From Hypomesus transpacificus (lineage: Eukaryota > Chordata > Actinopteri > Osmeriformes > Osmeridae), in contig NC_061061.1 in NCBI RefSeq assembly GCF_021917145.1, positions 15,267,484 to 15,331,483 on the forward strand: a stretch of 64,000 nucleotides of DNA. The letters run 5' to 3'. The position numbers and the translations under genes are program-made. Under the pieces are notes generated by a model. The model was not told the DNA's origin. It did no database searches and was given only the letters and a program-made list of their open reading frames with translations. Positions 49,052 through 62,039 of this stretch are shown here, in pieces. Position 1 is the stretch's first letter, and each line of letters begins with the position of its first letter.

Positions 49052-50459
49052 TATTATCCTAATGACCCTAACCCTAATAAAGCTTTACATAATATACCTT
49101 AACATTTCAGTCACCATGGTGACTTGTTAGTGGTTATCGTTGTTTGTGTTGTCCTCTTCATGTTTGTATGTCTGTGGACAAGAAGTACAAAAAATATACA
49201 TTTACAAACACATGGCACACATACACAAACAGCTCTGCCTTTAACGTTTGGACTTGGACGTCTCAGTGCAGAACCTCTGTGTGCCTCTAGTTCACTTCAG
49301 CTGTGGTATATCTTCTGTCACATTGTAGCATTATCACTTTAGGGGACCATGCACTCTCATTGTAGCATTATCACTTTAGGGGACCATGCACTCTCATTGT
49401 AGCATTATCACTTAAGGGGAGCATGCACTCTCATTGTATCATTATCACTTGAGGGGAGCATGCACTCTCATTCTCTGCAGAGTTTGGGTTATATATAGAG
49501 CGACAGATAACACATCACCACGGTGGCAATAACACACACACACATACACACACAGATACACACATAAACCCCGGCACTGTCTCATGCTGCTTTAGACATT
49601 TGGACCCTCAGGCAAGCGTGTGAAGCCTGTCAAATCAGATGGTCTGTGACTGGTCAGAGTGAGAGTGTTAAACAGATATCTGTCCATGTAGTAAATGCAT
49701 CTTCATCAGCAGTTTCTTTGCTGATTTTGTTTTTACACTGTTTAACTATTCATAAGGAGCGAAGACTAATTGACATGACAAGGAAACAATATCTTGTCAA
49801 CAAGACACCTGTCTCTTGGTGACCAAGAGGCTATTAGAGGAAGAATATACTGCGGCATTCTTACTTCATACCCACCTCCCACGTTTGTCTGTCTGTCTGT
49901 CTGCCTGCTTGCCTGACTGCCCAACTGTCATATAGTTCCAGCTATCTTCCTCCTCCTGTTTTTTTCTCACTCCAGAAAGATAAGCTCTTATAATCTGATA
50001 ATTCACTGACATTTTCTCACTCCAAAAACAGTGAGGGAGTGTCAGGGAGCGGATCCATACTGGTATTTCAGCAGTGACAGTTTTTACAATCTTACATTGT
50101 CATTTAGCAGACTAAAACAAAAAGGTGAATCATTCTCAAATGTTTTTGGGAGAAACCTGGTGAGGAAATAGCAGATATCAGGGAGGAGGAATTGCATGCT
50201 GATGGTTATATGGTTCACACATTTATGTTCATGGTTATTCCATGCCTCCTTGACTCCAATGACAGTGGGCCATTATAGGAATCATCAAGATCATAAACAC
50301 AGACACACACACAAGAGCATGTCTTTGGAGTAAAACGCCAGAGGTCACATGACGTCACACAAGTGCATACAAAACACGTTTATGCACAACATGAATTTGG
50401 ATCCTCCTATTATGTGTTTATAATAACAACAATAAGGAGGAGCATTGGCACCTGTCTTG
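49052..50459. other. Intergenic, Ig-like gene to first FXYD gene
   Basis: Holds a four-copy minisatellite (49321-49468), a CA repeat near 49531-49565 and a GTCT repeat near 49887-49902. A SINE-tail fragment (CATTTAGCAGACT) is at 50101. No coding exon recognised. Confidence 0.55.
49321..49468. repeat. 37-bp minisatellite, four copies
   Basis: Four tandem units of 37 bp, each starting CATTGTAGCATTATCACTT and ending GCACTCT. The units drift from left to right (GGGGACC to GGGGAGC, TTTAGG to TTAAGG to TTGAGG). Confidence 0.9.
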
Positions 50460-50536
50460 GTAAAAAGAAGTGCACAGAATGAACTGCCCAGCAGATACCC
50501 CTGGACCACTCGCGGACAAAGACACAGAGCAGACAG
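50460..50536 (+). other. Candidate 5' non-coding exon of first FXYD gene
   Basis: It ends at a strong donor, CAGACAG|GTAAGAG, 1.3 kb upstream of the coding start exon, which itself begins after an acceptor (TCCTACTCAG at 51878) with only GTTGTTAAA before the ATG. That implies an upstream leader exon, and this is the best donor seen. The left limit is unknown. Confidence 0.4.
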
Positions 50537-51886
50537 GTAAGAGCTGGGAAGGTTGGGCGGAGAACACCCTCAGGGCTGTGGGTGTCATAACTAAGCTGTT
50601 CAACTCAGACTCTGCGTTCAGATTACCTGTATTAATTAGAGATAACAACTGAATCAGATAGGAGGAATGGGGGAATAAGAAGAAAAAAACACTTTGGTGG
50701 GTGAAGGGTAGAGAATTGACCTCTGCTCTCTGCTGATAGTCATTAAGTTGAAAGTCATGACATTAGTCATATTATTATATCATTTAATCATTTTTCTCTC
50801 TCACTCTCATCGGTTTTCGGTAACTATGGTCAGTGTGGGTGTACGTTGCTTTTTGAGCCATTTGCTTGCTGTAGAGTTGACTGGTGACTAATGCAGAATC
50901 TTGACCCTGGTGTGTGACTGGTTCTTCGTTCTTTGAGCCAGGAGGATATTTCTCAATGTATCATGTGGAATTCTGGACTTTGTTATTCAGCAGCAAGGAA
51001 CATTTGAAAAGACAATTGACAGAGATAGTTTTGTTACAACATTTGCATTGGTCAGCAATCAAGCCACGGGGTTCCCAAAGCCAAATGTTGCTGGTGGTGA
51101 TTTAGTGGAGTAATGCATGGCTTTCACATGGGAGATCAAGGTCGATCCTTATTTTGGAGGCTTTCATCTTGGCCAATGAGATCACGCACCCCATAGTGAC
51201 CATTCTGACCTTGACCGGCTCCCTGGAACAAAGTTTTGTAAAGATGGCATTTAAAATGAAAGATATCTAGCAGACAGCAATGAGAGACATTTTGGGGGGG
51301 TTGAATTTTGTGTATATTTTTTTTTATCAAAGAAAAACATGTCCATGTCTGTTAGAAGGTGACAGTGATAACTAAGTCTTTCTTTCAATATTTAAAATGT
51401 GATCATTACCATTTAAGTGTTAAACTTGGTATCCAGTGTAGAACTTGTTTCAGCCAGATTTCAGAACAAAAGGGTCATCATATTTCCAAAACATGGTCAT
51501 ATTAAACATGGCACAGGACCAAGGGCAAAACAAGGTCACCCACCTGCCCACAGAAGAGTGCAATTGTGTCCCACGATGCACTGCAAGTGTGTTTACTCTC
51601 AAAACACCCATGAGGCACTCCTGCTGTGAAGCAACCTTGCACAACACACACACACAACACACACACACACCCAAGGACATTCTGATGCAGAACACCCTAA
51701 CATAGGTGCAGACAAGGGTCAACACACACAATGATGTTTAAATAGAGACTGCATTGTCTCATCATAAATGAAAGTTAGATAGACCAAATTATCCAAATAA
51801 ATTACTGATGGTGGTCTTATAATCTATTTGGGAGTTTTAGGATCCCTTACAATGTTTTTTTGTTTTTTCCTACTCAGGTTGTTAAA

Positions 51887-53208
51887 ATGGGCCAATTATC
51901 TCTTGTGGTTCTGCTGGCAGGTAAATAATATGTTTCTGATGAAGATGTTTTGATTCATCCTGCCCCAAGTAATACTGTAACAGACAATTTGACCAGGCTA
52001 CCCACATGGTTTATTAAGACCATGGCTTTCTAAGACATTGATAGCCATTGATAAGACATTTCCTCAGAAAATGTACAAAACTAGTTTTTTTTACTAACTA
52101 TAGTAAGCTACTATGAAGTCAGATTCTCAAAATTGATTTAAAAATTATTGAGTTTGAGGAATTTATACCAGTGATTAATATCTGAATATTTGTTTCTTTC
52201 TTTTTCCCTCAGTTCTCTGTGCATTGTTCCCTGAGACTCAAGCCAGTAAGACTCTCAACTCAGATTCCAAACGTATTTTTCTATTGTTAATTGTGAAATA
52301 ATCTATCTGTATTTCATAGATCTTGTTTCATATGATCTTACTGGAGATGAGTGCAGATCAAACATTAGACAGTTGTTGTCTTGTTGTTAGTTTAAAAATC
52401 ATTGTGTTCCTTTTTTCATCTCTTCTCTTGACTGGTCCACCTGCTTTATTGTCTTATTTTGCCCCCTCCCCTCTGTTAATCCCCACTTTCCTACTCCTTA
52501 CATCCCTCTCTTCCCCATCTGTACACTGTGCTCCTTTCTCACACCATTTGTCTGTCTCCCTTCATCCCTACTTCACTCGTCTGCAGATCCGTTTGTTTAC
52601 AGTAAGTATCATTACTTATTTATACCCACTATAATGCTCTCAATAGTAAGTAATGCGAACTAGAGCCCAATATGAGCAAGGGATATACATAAAAATGAGT
52701 TTTAGTGTAAGCCTGTGAGCTAATAAGACAATGTGTCGAATGCGTCAATAATTGTATGTCATTTAATTGTTTACCTCATTCTGCAGACTATGAAAGACTG
52801 CGAATTGGAGGTCTGGTCATTGCCGGTTTGTTTGTAGTAGGAGGGCTAGCGGTTCTTCTGTGTAAGTATGAGACTGATCACTTTGAATTAAGTTAGTACA
52901 TTAAACATGTAACTAAAGACTATGTACCAACTTCAATATAAAGTTCTATGATTTTGGTGTGTTAAACTCAGACTATGCAACACTTTCTGATTCTCTTTAC
53001 AGATAACAAGTGCACTGGGAACAAGTAAGCACTTCACACATGCACATACGTCTTGTGTTCTTAATTTAAAGATGTCCTCACACCTTAAAGAACCTGTCTT
53101 TCTATATCTTATGTCCTTTATTTTACCCTGTCTTTTTTATCATTGTCATTCTCTTTCTCTCCCTTTAACGCATGTAGAAAAGTGGAGGATGACACCAGTG
53201 AACTCTAA
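51887..53208 (+). CDS. FXYD-domain regulator of Na,K-ATPase (FXYD11-like)
   Basis: Single-span membrane protein expected to bind the Na,K-ATPase alpha subunit and tune its ion affinity. Exons 51887-51920, 52213-52245, 52587-52601, 52787-52861, 53003-53024, 53178-53208 give 210 nt and 69 aa. The signal peptide is MGQLSLVVLLAVLCALFPETQA. The signature reads PFVYNYERLRIGGL, so the invariant Asp of PFxYD is Asn28; the AAC codon is split by an intron. Gly residues of the membrane segment (RIGGLVIAGLFVVGGLAVLL) are kept. The short tail is YNKCTGNKKVEDDTSEL. MGQLS and the short acidic tail resemble teleost FXYD11, from memory. Multiple tiny exons are normal for FXYD genes. Poly(A) signal at 53259. 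Confidence 0.88.
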
Positions 53209-53258
53209 GGCTTGAGGGACGGAATCAACAAACCAGACCGTTTCCACCCATCTGACAT

Positions 53259-53264
53259 AATAAA
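53259..53264 (+). terminator. Poly(A) signal of first FXYD gene
   Basis: AATAAA 51 nt past the stop, giving a very short 3' UTR. A 25-nt G run starts 16 nt after it. Confidence 0.7.
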
Positions 53265-53279
53265 GAAAAGAGAATAGGA

Positions 53280-53304
53280 GGGGGGGGGGGGGGGGGGGGG
53301 GGGG
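53280..53304. repeat. Poly-G tract, 25 bp
   Basis: Uninterrupted G run immediately after the poly(A) signal of the first FXYD gene, where the G/U-rich downstream element would lie. Confidence 0.95.
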
Positions 53305-56300
53305 CAGGTGTTTAGAACACTGATTCTGGGATGGGTGAGACTAGGCCTACTACACATTCATGTACTGTTCAGTGCATATGTAGTTCCAGAGATTTGGGGG
53401 GTTTCTACAGATAAACATCTATTATATTGTATGTGGTAGAAAAAGTGTGGATGTACAATTCAACAAACAAGTGTAACGATGGTGTTGTGGTTATTTAGTC
53501 CCTCCGTGGTGGGCAAGATTGAAAAAATAAGAACAGCTAAGTCATCAAACGTTATTATGTTGGTGTAGGATAGGCGCATAATATGACAATTTAATTCAAA
53601 GTTAATGTCAATGACTAATTTAAAAAACATTCTAAAAAAAACTAAACTGTGGAAAATTGTCGTTTTTCAACTCGATTCTTTAATGAGACGTCCCTAGTAA
53701 TTCGGCGTTTCCAGAATTCGGTTTCTGCTGTGGTAATGACGATGACAACATAATTAACATCAGAAAATGTTAACAGCTGGTCAAAACCCATGAACATGCG
53801 TGTTCGGCAAAGAATTAGCCTCCTCCCCACTCCAACGGTGTAACTTTAAACTCAACCCAATTCCAAATCCAGTAAACCTGTTGAGCGTCATAAGGGTGTT
53901 GGCGCTGTCTTCTGAACATTACTTTACGCTACGCTACCTCTGTTGTATCTTGCTGCCAGATTTCCTGATATTTTTCCTTCCACACTTCCATTTGGGTATA
54001 ACGCGTATCCAAGGTAGGTCACTATTTGTATCAAATAAGGAGCCCAATACTATCCAAATCGACAAAAGAGATGAGAACCACAATTACTATTCGTCTGAGA
54101 TATAATTTTATTCCACACATTTTACTCGTCAAATGCTTCTTGGAGTTAATTTAAGTCCCCTTTTCTTTTGCTGTTAGTGTTCTCTCCAGTTGTTATTATT
54201 ACTGTTCTTAATAGCCTACTATCTCATTGTGTTTGGTCGTGATGGACAACGTATTCGTGAGTAAGCTAATTAAACCCATTGTTCATAATATTTTTCCAAA
54301 CGAAAAATATGTGCGCTGTTTTTGCTGTTTGAATACGATCATTTTGACCACTTTTGAACATTTGATTATCAACATTTGCAATTATTCTACTTTAATACAG
54401 TATATGAAAACATGCCTTGAAGTTTCGGAAAAACCTCCGGACGTTCTAAAATACTATGGTAGCCTACCTCATGAGCGCATGTACAGTGCGCGTTTAACGA
54501 ACAATGAACGTTAAATCTATCATCTTTGCTAGCATCAATGTCATTCTCTTCTTCACCATCAGATATGGATGTCTGCCTCTACGCATTTTAGAATAATTTC
54601 CGTCTAGCCGCTGCTAGGTTTCAAATGCGGAAAAGCCGAGTAAAATGTGATCAGGATTCTGGATGTCAAACAGTGCAGTCAGAAGGAAGTAGCCTCGCAC
54701 GTGTCTATGCTCGACCCAGCATGTTTGATTCTATATAGGCCTGTCCACACCGTTGTAGCTGGTCTTAAAGGAAGATGTATTAATGGCATAGAAGATGGTT
54801 GGATTGCAATGGATGAAAAGGGCATCAGGACACGGCCAGTGTCACTAGAGTAAGCATATCCAAGCCTAATGTGGGCTACACCTAGTGTATACACATTCAT
54901 GCCATTGTCTCTTTGGAATTTGACTAGGTTGGTCAGATTCAAATGAATGGAGGTTGAAACTTTGACCTCAAGGTACTGTAACTTACAGAAGTCTTTCCAG
55001 ATCAGAGAGGAAAGGGGGAAAGAAGACACTGGTAAAATGCAGTGTGTCACACTTTCTAGCTGAGGTATGCTTCACACCTCTACAAGGTGATAATCCCAGT
55101 TGAACCTATTCCTATCTGCATAGTCTTTAGACTCACATGACTCTTATTCATCACTGAGACGCCAGCACTCGCATCAGAACACGCACGTTTGGGTTTTAAC
55201 CATCACCTAGGCCTTTCTCTCCTTTTGAGCAGGACAGTTGTTTCTAGGCCTCCAGCTCCTTTGAAACACAGGCAGCAGGAGATCTTGAGAACCCGTGAGG
55301 CTGTTGAACCAGTGAGCATGTCGCCAACTGTGTTGCTAACTGCTAACCTTGTGACGAGCCCAGATGACTCATGGTTATAATATGCTGTCCTTAGCGCCCT
55401 CCCTTCTTCGCTGAGACTAGAAGAATCGCATCAGAACTCTACTGTGGCTACTCTCTTGTCTGACTGGAGACAACATGGCAGCTTTCGAAACGGTGAAACA
55501 AGTAGAGCACAGTTAACTGACAAAAGCACAGCTGAAAAGTATTTGTCTCTTTATTTTTTACCCCACCCAAAAAAGTAATTTCAGAGGATCCAGTGTGCTC
55601 ATTGCAGACACAGTTGTATGACTTTAATTTCACTCAGACATTTGTGTGTGTGCGTGCACACACTACAGTCACACTACAAAGGGCAATGCCTATTCTCAGT
55701 GGTATGTTTTGTTCCTAAATTAGCTGCGTTTTGGATTCCTGTATCCAGGCACCACATCCTTTATGAGGCTGCCAGACATAAACACACACACACACGTGTA
55801 TACACACTCAAAATCAATGGGCAAGCAACCTTAAAACGGGGGTGAAGAGCTAAAGGGCCTGCCATATTAGAGAGTAACTTATGCACACACTCGCATACAA
55901 CAAACCACATACTCAGATTGACTTCAATGAACTTACTGTTATAGTAAGACTTCAAGACAGCCTAGAGCATCAGCAACAGGTATTAGGCTAACCATTTGTC
56001 TGTGGCAATATGTGATGTGGGAAAAGGTTGTGTATTATGTTTGCGTGATATCATGCACATGATCTGGAATTCCTTTAATTTCTTGGTTTTAAACCCCACA
56101 TTACAGGAGGCCTGATCCAGCCAGCCTCCATTGCTGTAGGCCCCAGCTGGGCACAGTGTTTACCCCAGGAATGAAAGACCTTCAAGGCCAAGCAGCCTCA
56201 GCCTCCTGTCCCTTTTATCCCTGTGGGTGCTTGGAACTTTATCCTGCTCAGTTTCTTTTTGAAGCCCTCTAGTACAGCGTTCCTGACCTCTAGGTCTTTC

Positions 56301-58593
56301 ACCCTTGCCTGTACAAATCAGATCTGGGTTGTGTATTTGAACAGCTTTTTTGTAGACTGAGGTAGACTGGTGACAGGTTGTGGCGACCAAAGGGCTAACA
56401 TGCCAGATTGGAGCTCAGCATTTTTTATAATGCTGCAAATGTAAGGAAAAACACGGTTTGTGTATTTGGGAATAAGGGAAGGTAGAAAGACGTCACAAAC
56501 TTGAACAGTGAAGTTATGAGTGATGATGGAAATAAGAGTTTGTGTTAAAAGGACAGAAAGGGTTTGCCATCTGAGGAGGAAAGAAGAGATGGTGGGGGCT
56601 TTCAGTAAAGATGTGCGTGCGTGCAAAGACAAAGAAGTGTACGTATTTGTGTCCCAATACAAATGTTAAATTATTCGAGCAGCTCAAGAACGAGAAACGG
56701 GTAGTCCGTAACAAACAACTAGATACAGTCAGACTACTATGTAGTCAGGCAGGGCAGCATGACCCAACAGGAACACTGGTTTCTTTTATACAAGGGAGTG
56801 GCCTGACTGCATGTCAGCCTTCTTGCATCCCTGCCAGCCTGCTTGCCTTTCTGCCTGCTGAGGGAGAAGGATGGGTACAGAGGGTTGCTGGATGTCTTCA
56901 AATTGCTGCTCGACTAAACCATCCACAACTGCACTGTCGAACTCCTCTGACCTCCTCTCTTACCCACACCCTTAACTAACATTTACTTTGTTATACGACT
57001 CTCCGAGTCTCTTCAGAGCTGTTACTCTCCTTTCAGAGCTCTCTAACTCTTTAGCTACAACTCTCTTCAATCTATCCCTTTGTCTTTTTTCTTGTTCTTT
57101 TCTTTTTAAGATCAACTATCACTTTGGCATTTTTTACTGTCTCTCCTGCCTCTCTTCTCTTTCCATCTCCCTTTGGATTGGAACATGAAGCATGCACGAC
57201 TAGGTTCTGGAGAGGTCAGTTCTTGCTTCGCTCCCGTCACCTTGTTGCCAGGCTTGGGTCTGGGGCAGCTGCTTCTGCCTGGTCCTGCCAGACAGTATGT
57301 ATGGTACATCCGTGCCACTGTAGGACAATCAGAACATCCTGGTATGTTTTAATGAGGATTCATGGACATACATATTGGACACAGATGTGGTTCCTGAGAG
57401 CCAGGAACCCTTTTTATTTGATAATTCAACCCTAACTTTGACTTTTAGTGCAGTAGTAGTTATAGATAAAGGTATACATTTTATTCTAATTTGGTGCAGG
57501 TGTGGATAAAACCTGATTTGTCTGGTCCCACCTCTAGGCCTGATTTGGTTGTAAATGCTGAGGGTTAGCACATACAAATGGCTTTAAATTTGAAAAAGAG
57601 TTGACAAAAGAACGTGGAAAAACTTGTTGTCTTTATCATCCTCATTGCATTCCTGAAGCCCAAACCATTGTTACTACAGCCCTAAAGGGGTCATGTTTCA
57701 ACAGGTGTGGGTATTTTTCTATTTGCACTGCATAACTGATCTGTAAGCCTGACCTTTTTCACCAACCTTAACTACCTCTCACTGATTACTTTAAAACTAG
57801 ACAATGTTTTTAGGATAACATTAAGGCAAATCCTAGATGGGAGAGCTTAAACATTTCTCACTCTGCATGGGCTCAGCTGGCCTGTAAGGTCATTGAGTAC
57901 CAATCTAAATCAGATGAAATGTCGGACTCCAGGGAATGGCTTGTGGTTGCGTCACTTTTCTGTTGACTTTGGGAGCCGGTGCGAGCCAGTTCTGGTTCCC
58001 TGGGAAGACCTATAGCTATCTGCCTGCCCGAGCTGGCTTTATCAAATCAGTATAGGACAGGAGGAACACGGGGTAATTTAATTCAGCAATTGTGCGATAC
58101 GATTGGAGCCTTAGTAGGTTTGTGGTCAGGAGTTAGCTTTTAGGTCCTGCTTGTACTGCTTGAGCCTAAACTCAGATCGTTTAGGTCATTAAGATCATGA
58201 TGGATTTGAGTGCCTTCTAGGGTAAGGCCTCTGGCTTCATGTTCTTTTAGAGGTTGGCCTATCCCAAGTCTGAACAAAGGACCTTACAGTAGACTTAAGT
58301 AAATCTGCATTGAAATAGGCACATTTTTAAACGGTTACTGCTTGGTCGGATCTCCCAGGTCTTTTTGTATTTTAATTGTTTTACTGATCTTTGTTGTGTT
58401 TAGAGAAGTAGAATAATACATCCGCTACATACTAAAGCAGAATGTATTGCAGGGTTTGTGTCCAACGTCTCATGAAATCCTGGTATGCAGTTTTATAAAC
58501 CAGGCACATCTTCAAATATACATGTATGCTTACCATGTACATGTATGGCTGTACAGTACTCAAACATATTTCTCTTTTGTTTGTTGAATTCAG
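53305..58593. other. Inter-FXYD DNA, no gene recognised
   Basis: 5.3 kb without an exon I can defend. The leader exon of the second FXYD gene must lie here, because its start-codon exon begins after an acceptor at 58593. 53680-54110 and 57130-57300 are the less AT-rich stretches. A CA repeat is near 55781-55794. Confidence 0.5.
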
Positions 58594-58609
58594 GTCAAAC
58601 AGCTCCAAG

Positions 58610-61317
58610 ATGGCCATGATCTCAGCTTGGGTTTTGATGGCAGGTGAGTGACGGGTCTTTTACATTTACATTTAGTCATTTAGCAGACGCTCTTATCCAG
58701 AGCGACCTACAGTACAGGGACATTCCCTCCAAAGCAAGTAGGGTGAAGTGCCTTGCCCAAGGACACAACATCATTTGGCACGGCTGGGATCGAATTAGCA
58801 ACCTTCAGATTACTAGCCCAACTCCCTCACCGCTCAGCCATCTGGCTCACTCAGTCCTTACCTGTCCTCTCAGACCGAACCTTATCATCAGTTATGACCA
58901 CCACCTCCTTCTCACAGAGGAAATTGACACGGTCTTAAGAGTTTGTGTCATAATATAAGCACGATTTTGTTGGACCATATACTAACAAAGAAACTGTACA
59001 GAGCATGAGTGGAGCACAGTACATGAATCCATTGACCTTTTTAAGAATGCTATTTAAGGACAATCTCCTTAACATAACACAACCGTTACAAGTGCTACAT
59101 TCACTGGCACAGCTGCCATTGTTGGGATGCCATTTAATATGGGAGTCAGGTGGCAGAGCGGTGAGGGAGTTGGGCTAGTAATCTGAAGGTTGCCAGTTCG
59201 ATTCCCGGTCGGTGCACATGACGTTGTGTCCTTGGGCAAGGCACTTCACCCTACTTGCCTCGGGGAGAATGTCCCTGTACTTACTGTAAGTCGCTCTGGA
59301 TAAGAGCTCTGCTAAATGACTAAATGTAATGGAAATGTAATGCAGCTTGTATTCTGTCAGCCTTACCATATATTTCTGTTACTTCCCAGTTGTATCCCTG
59401 GTTTTCGCTGAGGAGCAGAAACGTATGTACCAAGGCTTTATGTGGCACAGTTTCATAAACAAGTTTGGCGTGTGTGTATTTGAATGGAGATATGGACCAT
59501 ATGGGGCAGTCTGATCCTTGGTATTCAATGTTTAGGAAAGCAGAATTTGCAGTTCACCCACAAGGAGAAGCATCTGTTTGCATTATTCAGCCTTTGTCTG
59601 CATGAAGGGTGTTTTTTACTTTCAAACTGACTTGTCACCTCTCTGACTCTACAGCTGAAGAGGACCCATTTACCTTTGGTAAGTTCACTAGCGTCTAGTG
59701 TCAAGTCCTGAATCATAATATGATCCCTTGCTAGAAACTAACCTTTTTTTTCCTTTTTCCAGATTACCACAGGCTTCGTGTCGGTGGTCTGATCCTGGCA
59801 GCAGTCCTCTGCCTGATAGGCATCACTATTCTCTTCAGTAAGACTATCAGCATTAACTCAATGTCTCATACACGCTCTTACATATACAGAAAGAGGGTGT
59901 ATGTATAATTATTAGTTGTAGATATAGATATGCATACATACAGACACACAAACGCATAGGCACACGTGTACAGTGTCCTTAATGCTTCACACAGAAAGCC
60001 TACTACAAAGACATAGTGGCAGATAGTTGTGTTTGCTCACTTGCAGGTGGACACTGCCGATGCAAGTTTAACCAGGACAAGAGAAGGAGGACTGGAAGCA
60101 ACGCCCAGCAGATGCTAAATGACCAAGGTACAACTTCACCCTATTTTGCCAAGCATATTGTACATCATTTGATCAAATGTTCTTTTTTTTTTTTTGTCTG
60201 TTAAATTAGTTGAATAATTGGATGGAATCATTCTAATCTCAAAGTATTTTCCAGTTTCTACTGTATTGCTTTGTGTCTACCTCCCTCTCAAAAGACATTT
60301 GAAGGAGGCAAACGTAGGAGAAGGGAGAGAATACATCCTCCTCAATCTCAGTAGAGAGGCAGTGTTTGAGGCTGTGGGTGGGTTCTAGTCCGTCTGCCCT
60401 CCATATGTCTGTGTTGATTACCTGATGGCACATATGGCCATGGAGAGGCTTGTCTGACATGCATGCACTGGCACAGATATTCAGCCCAGCATCAGGTAGC
60501 ACTGATGCCCTTAGCCCTTTTTGCTCACAGATCTGATACTGGGCATTGGAAAAACACAATCTTATATGGACAATAATATCAGATCTTGTGTTGCATTGTG
60601 AACAAGGGCATGTTGGATGGAACACATTTCTGAAGATGAAACGCATGCATGGTCCTCGCTTTCCCACATGTAGCACGGAGAGGAAAAACACTAGTGTCAA
60701 TATTTCCATTATGACTCATCTGCTGTTGTGTGTGTGTGTGTACCCCTGAGAGTCACAGGGTGAGATGCATATACTTGAAGAGAGTCTGAGACAGAAAGCA
60801 AGTAAAGGCACTACCATGTGTTTAATTAACAAAAAAAGTAGCAATGTCAACTATTCCTCCACGGAGGGCTTCTCCTCAGGGAACCATGCTTCACCCGGAT
60901 TGGCTACTTACGCCTGTTGCAAAAAAAACAACGTTAGGAATGGACAGTAATCATGCAAATGTTTCTCTCCTGCTTTGTAGCTTGCTGTGTTTTCTCACTT
61001 TGAGCCCAGTTGGCTCAATTTATGTGGAGCGGAGTGTCTGTTAGCTGACGAGTCACAGCCGTGCTTGCTCATCAGCTAAGTCGGGAAACGTTCCAAGATG
61101 CTGCACACGACCTGGCCATGAGGGGGCCTGGGCCACTGGTGTGTGTGTGTGTGTGTGTTCCCCAAGATCAGAAACATCCCCGCCCAATGTCCTTCTCTGT
61201 GCTCAGTGTATTTGTAAAGCTAAATACTATTTGGAATTAGTGTTGGTATTTCCACGCTGGTCTGACCAACGTTCTATTTCTGTGTCTCTTTCACTAGCTC
61301 GGGCCAGTGAGTGTTAG
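58610..61317 (+). CDS. FXYD-domain regulator of Na,K-ATPase, second gene
   Basis: Exons 58610-58643, 59390-59422, 59655-59678, 59763-59837, 60047-60127, 61298-61317 give 267 nt and 88 aa. The first two exons (34 and 33 nt) and the membrane exon (75 nt) have exactly the lengths seen in the FXYD gene at 51887, so the two are tandem paralogues. The signal peptide is MAMISAWVLMAVVSLVFA. The signature reads EEDPFTFDYHRLRVGGL, with Phe30 in place of the Tyr of FXYD. The membrane span is GGLILAAVLCLIGITILF. The basic tail begins SGHCRCKFNQDKRRR, like mammalian FXYD1/FXYD6 (CRCKFNQ, CKCSFNQ), and ends QARASEC. Subtype not assigned. Poly(A) signal at 61365. Introns 1 and 5 are the longest. Confidence 0.92.
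58661..58852 (-). mobile_element. tRNA-derived teleost SINE, copy 6
   Basis: Same family. Its tail (TACATTTACATTTAGTCATT) starts 17 nt past the 5' splice site of the first coding exon of the second FXYD gene. Forms an inverted pair with the SINE at 59143. Confidence 0.88.
59143..59341 (+). mobile_element. tRNA-derived teleost SINE, copy 7
   Basis: Same family, opposite orientation to the copy at 58661 in the same FXYD intron. It ends about 48 nt before the next exon (59390). Head GTCAGGTGGCAGAGCGGTGA, tail CTAAATGACTAAATGTAA. Confidence 0.88.
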
Positions 61318-61364
61318 GAACCTAACCTAAAGCTGTCAACCGACTTCCTGCCTCTGCAACAACC

Positions 61365-61370
61365 AATAAA
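61365..61370 (+). terminator. Poly(A) signal of second FXYD gene
   Basis: AATAAA 48 nt past the stop, followed by a GTGTGAAGGTGAATTGTTTT downstream element. Confidence 0.7.
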
Positions 61371-62039
61371 CAATCTAAATGTGTGAAGGTGAATTGTTTT
61401 ATTTTATTTTTTGGTCCAATCTAAACCTGTTAATTTAGAGAGTGGAAGGTTTCACCACCCTATTGCTTTAGTTGGACATTTGGACACTTACCACCTGAAC
61501 CAGCCTAGTATGCACACAAACACATGCACACACTACATAGAACACACAAAGTAGGATTCTTTTTTATTATATTCTTTTGTATTTAAAACTAAGAAAGACA
61601 ACTTAAATATTAATATTTCTGAGCTACTTGTTTCCACTTATTGGACGTAAAATATAGGAGATAGACTGCTGTGTGTTTAAGTGGTGTTATACATGTTACT
61701 GTTGAAATTATTCCTATAAACTACTAGACTGCAGTATCATAAATCTCACCATGTTAATTGATGTTCATTAGGTTTTGTAGAATGTTGATAATTACAGTCA
61801 TGTATGGTTAAAGCGATTGTTAAATAAAGTCAGTGTTTCTATATCTCTACTTGTTGGTGTCATTCTCGTGTCATCTGTGGCTGATAAACTAGTAAGTCAG
61901 AGATTTGTTTGCCATATGTACAGTATAACAGCAACACACATTTTGGGCAATGGAATTCTTTCGACAAGACACCACGTAGTAGGCATAAAAAACAAAAACA
62001 AATGTTAAACATTTCTAGCAAAAATACCACGAAACAGCA
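61371..62039. other. Intergenic DNA after the second FXYD gene
   Basis: AT-rich with CA units near 61515-61530. Nothing recognised. Confidence 0.5.

Noticed and set aside
54647..54853. Frame with GIEDGWIAMDEKGIRTRPVSLE ending at a GTAAGC
   Set aside because: It looks briefly exon-like, but there is no matching acceptor or partner exon in frame and no domain recognised.
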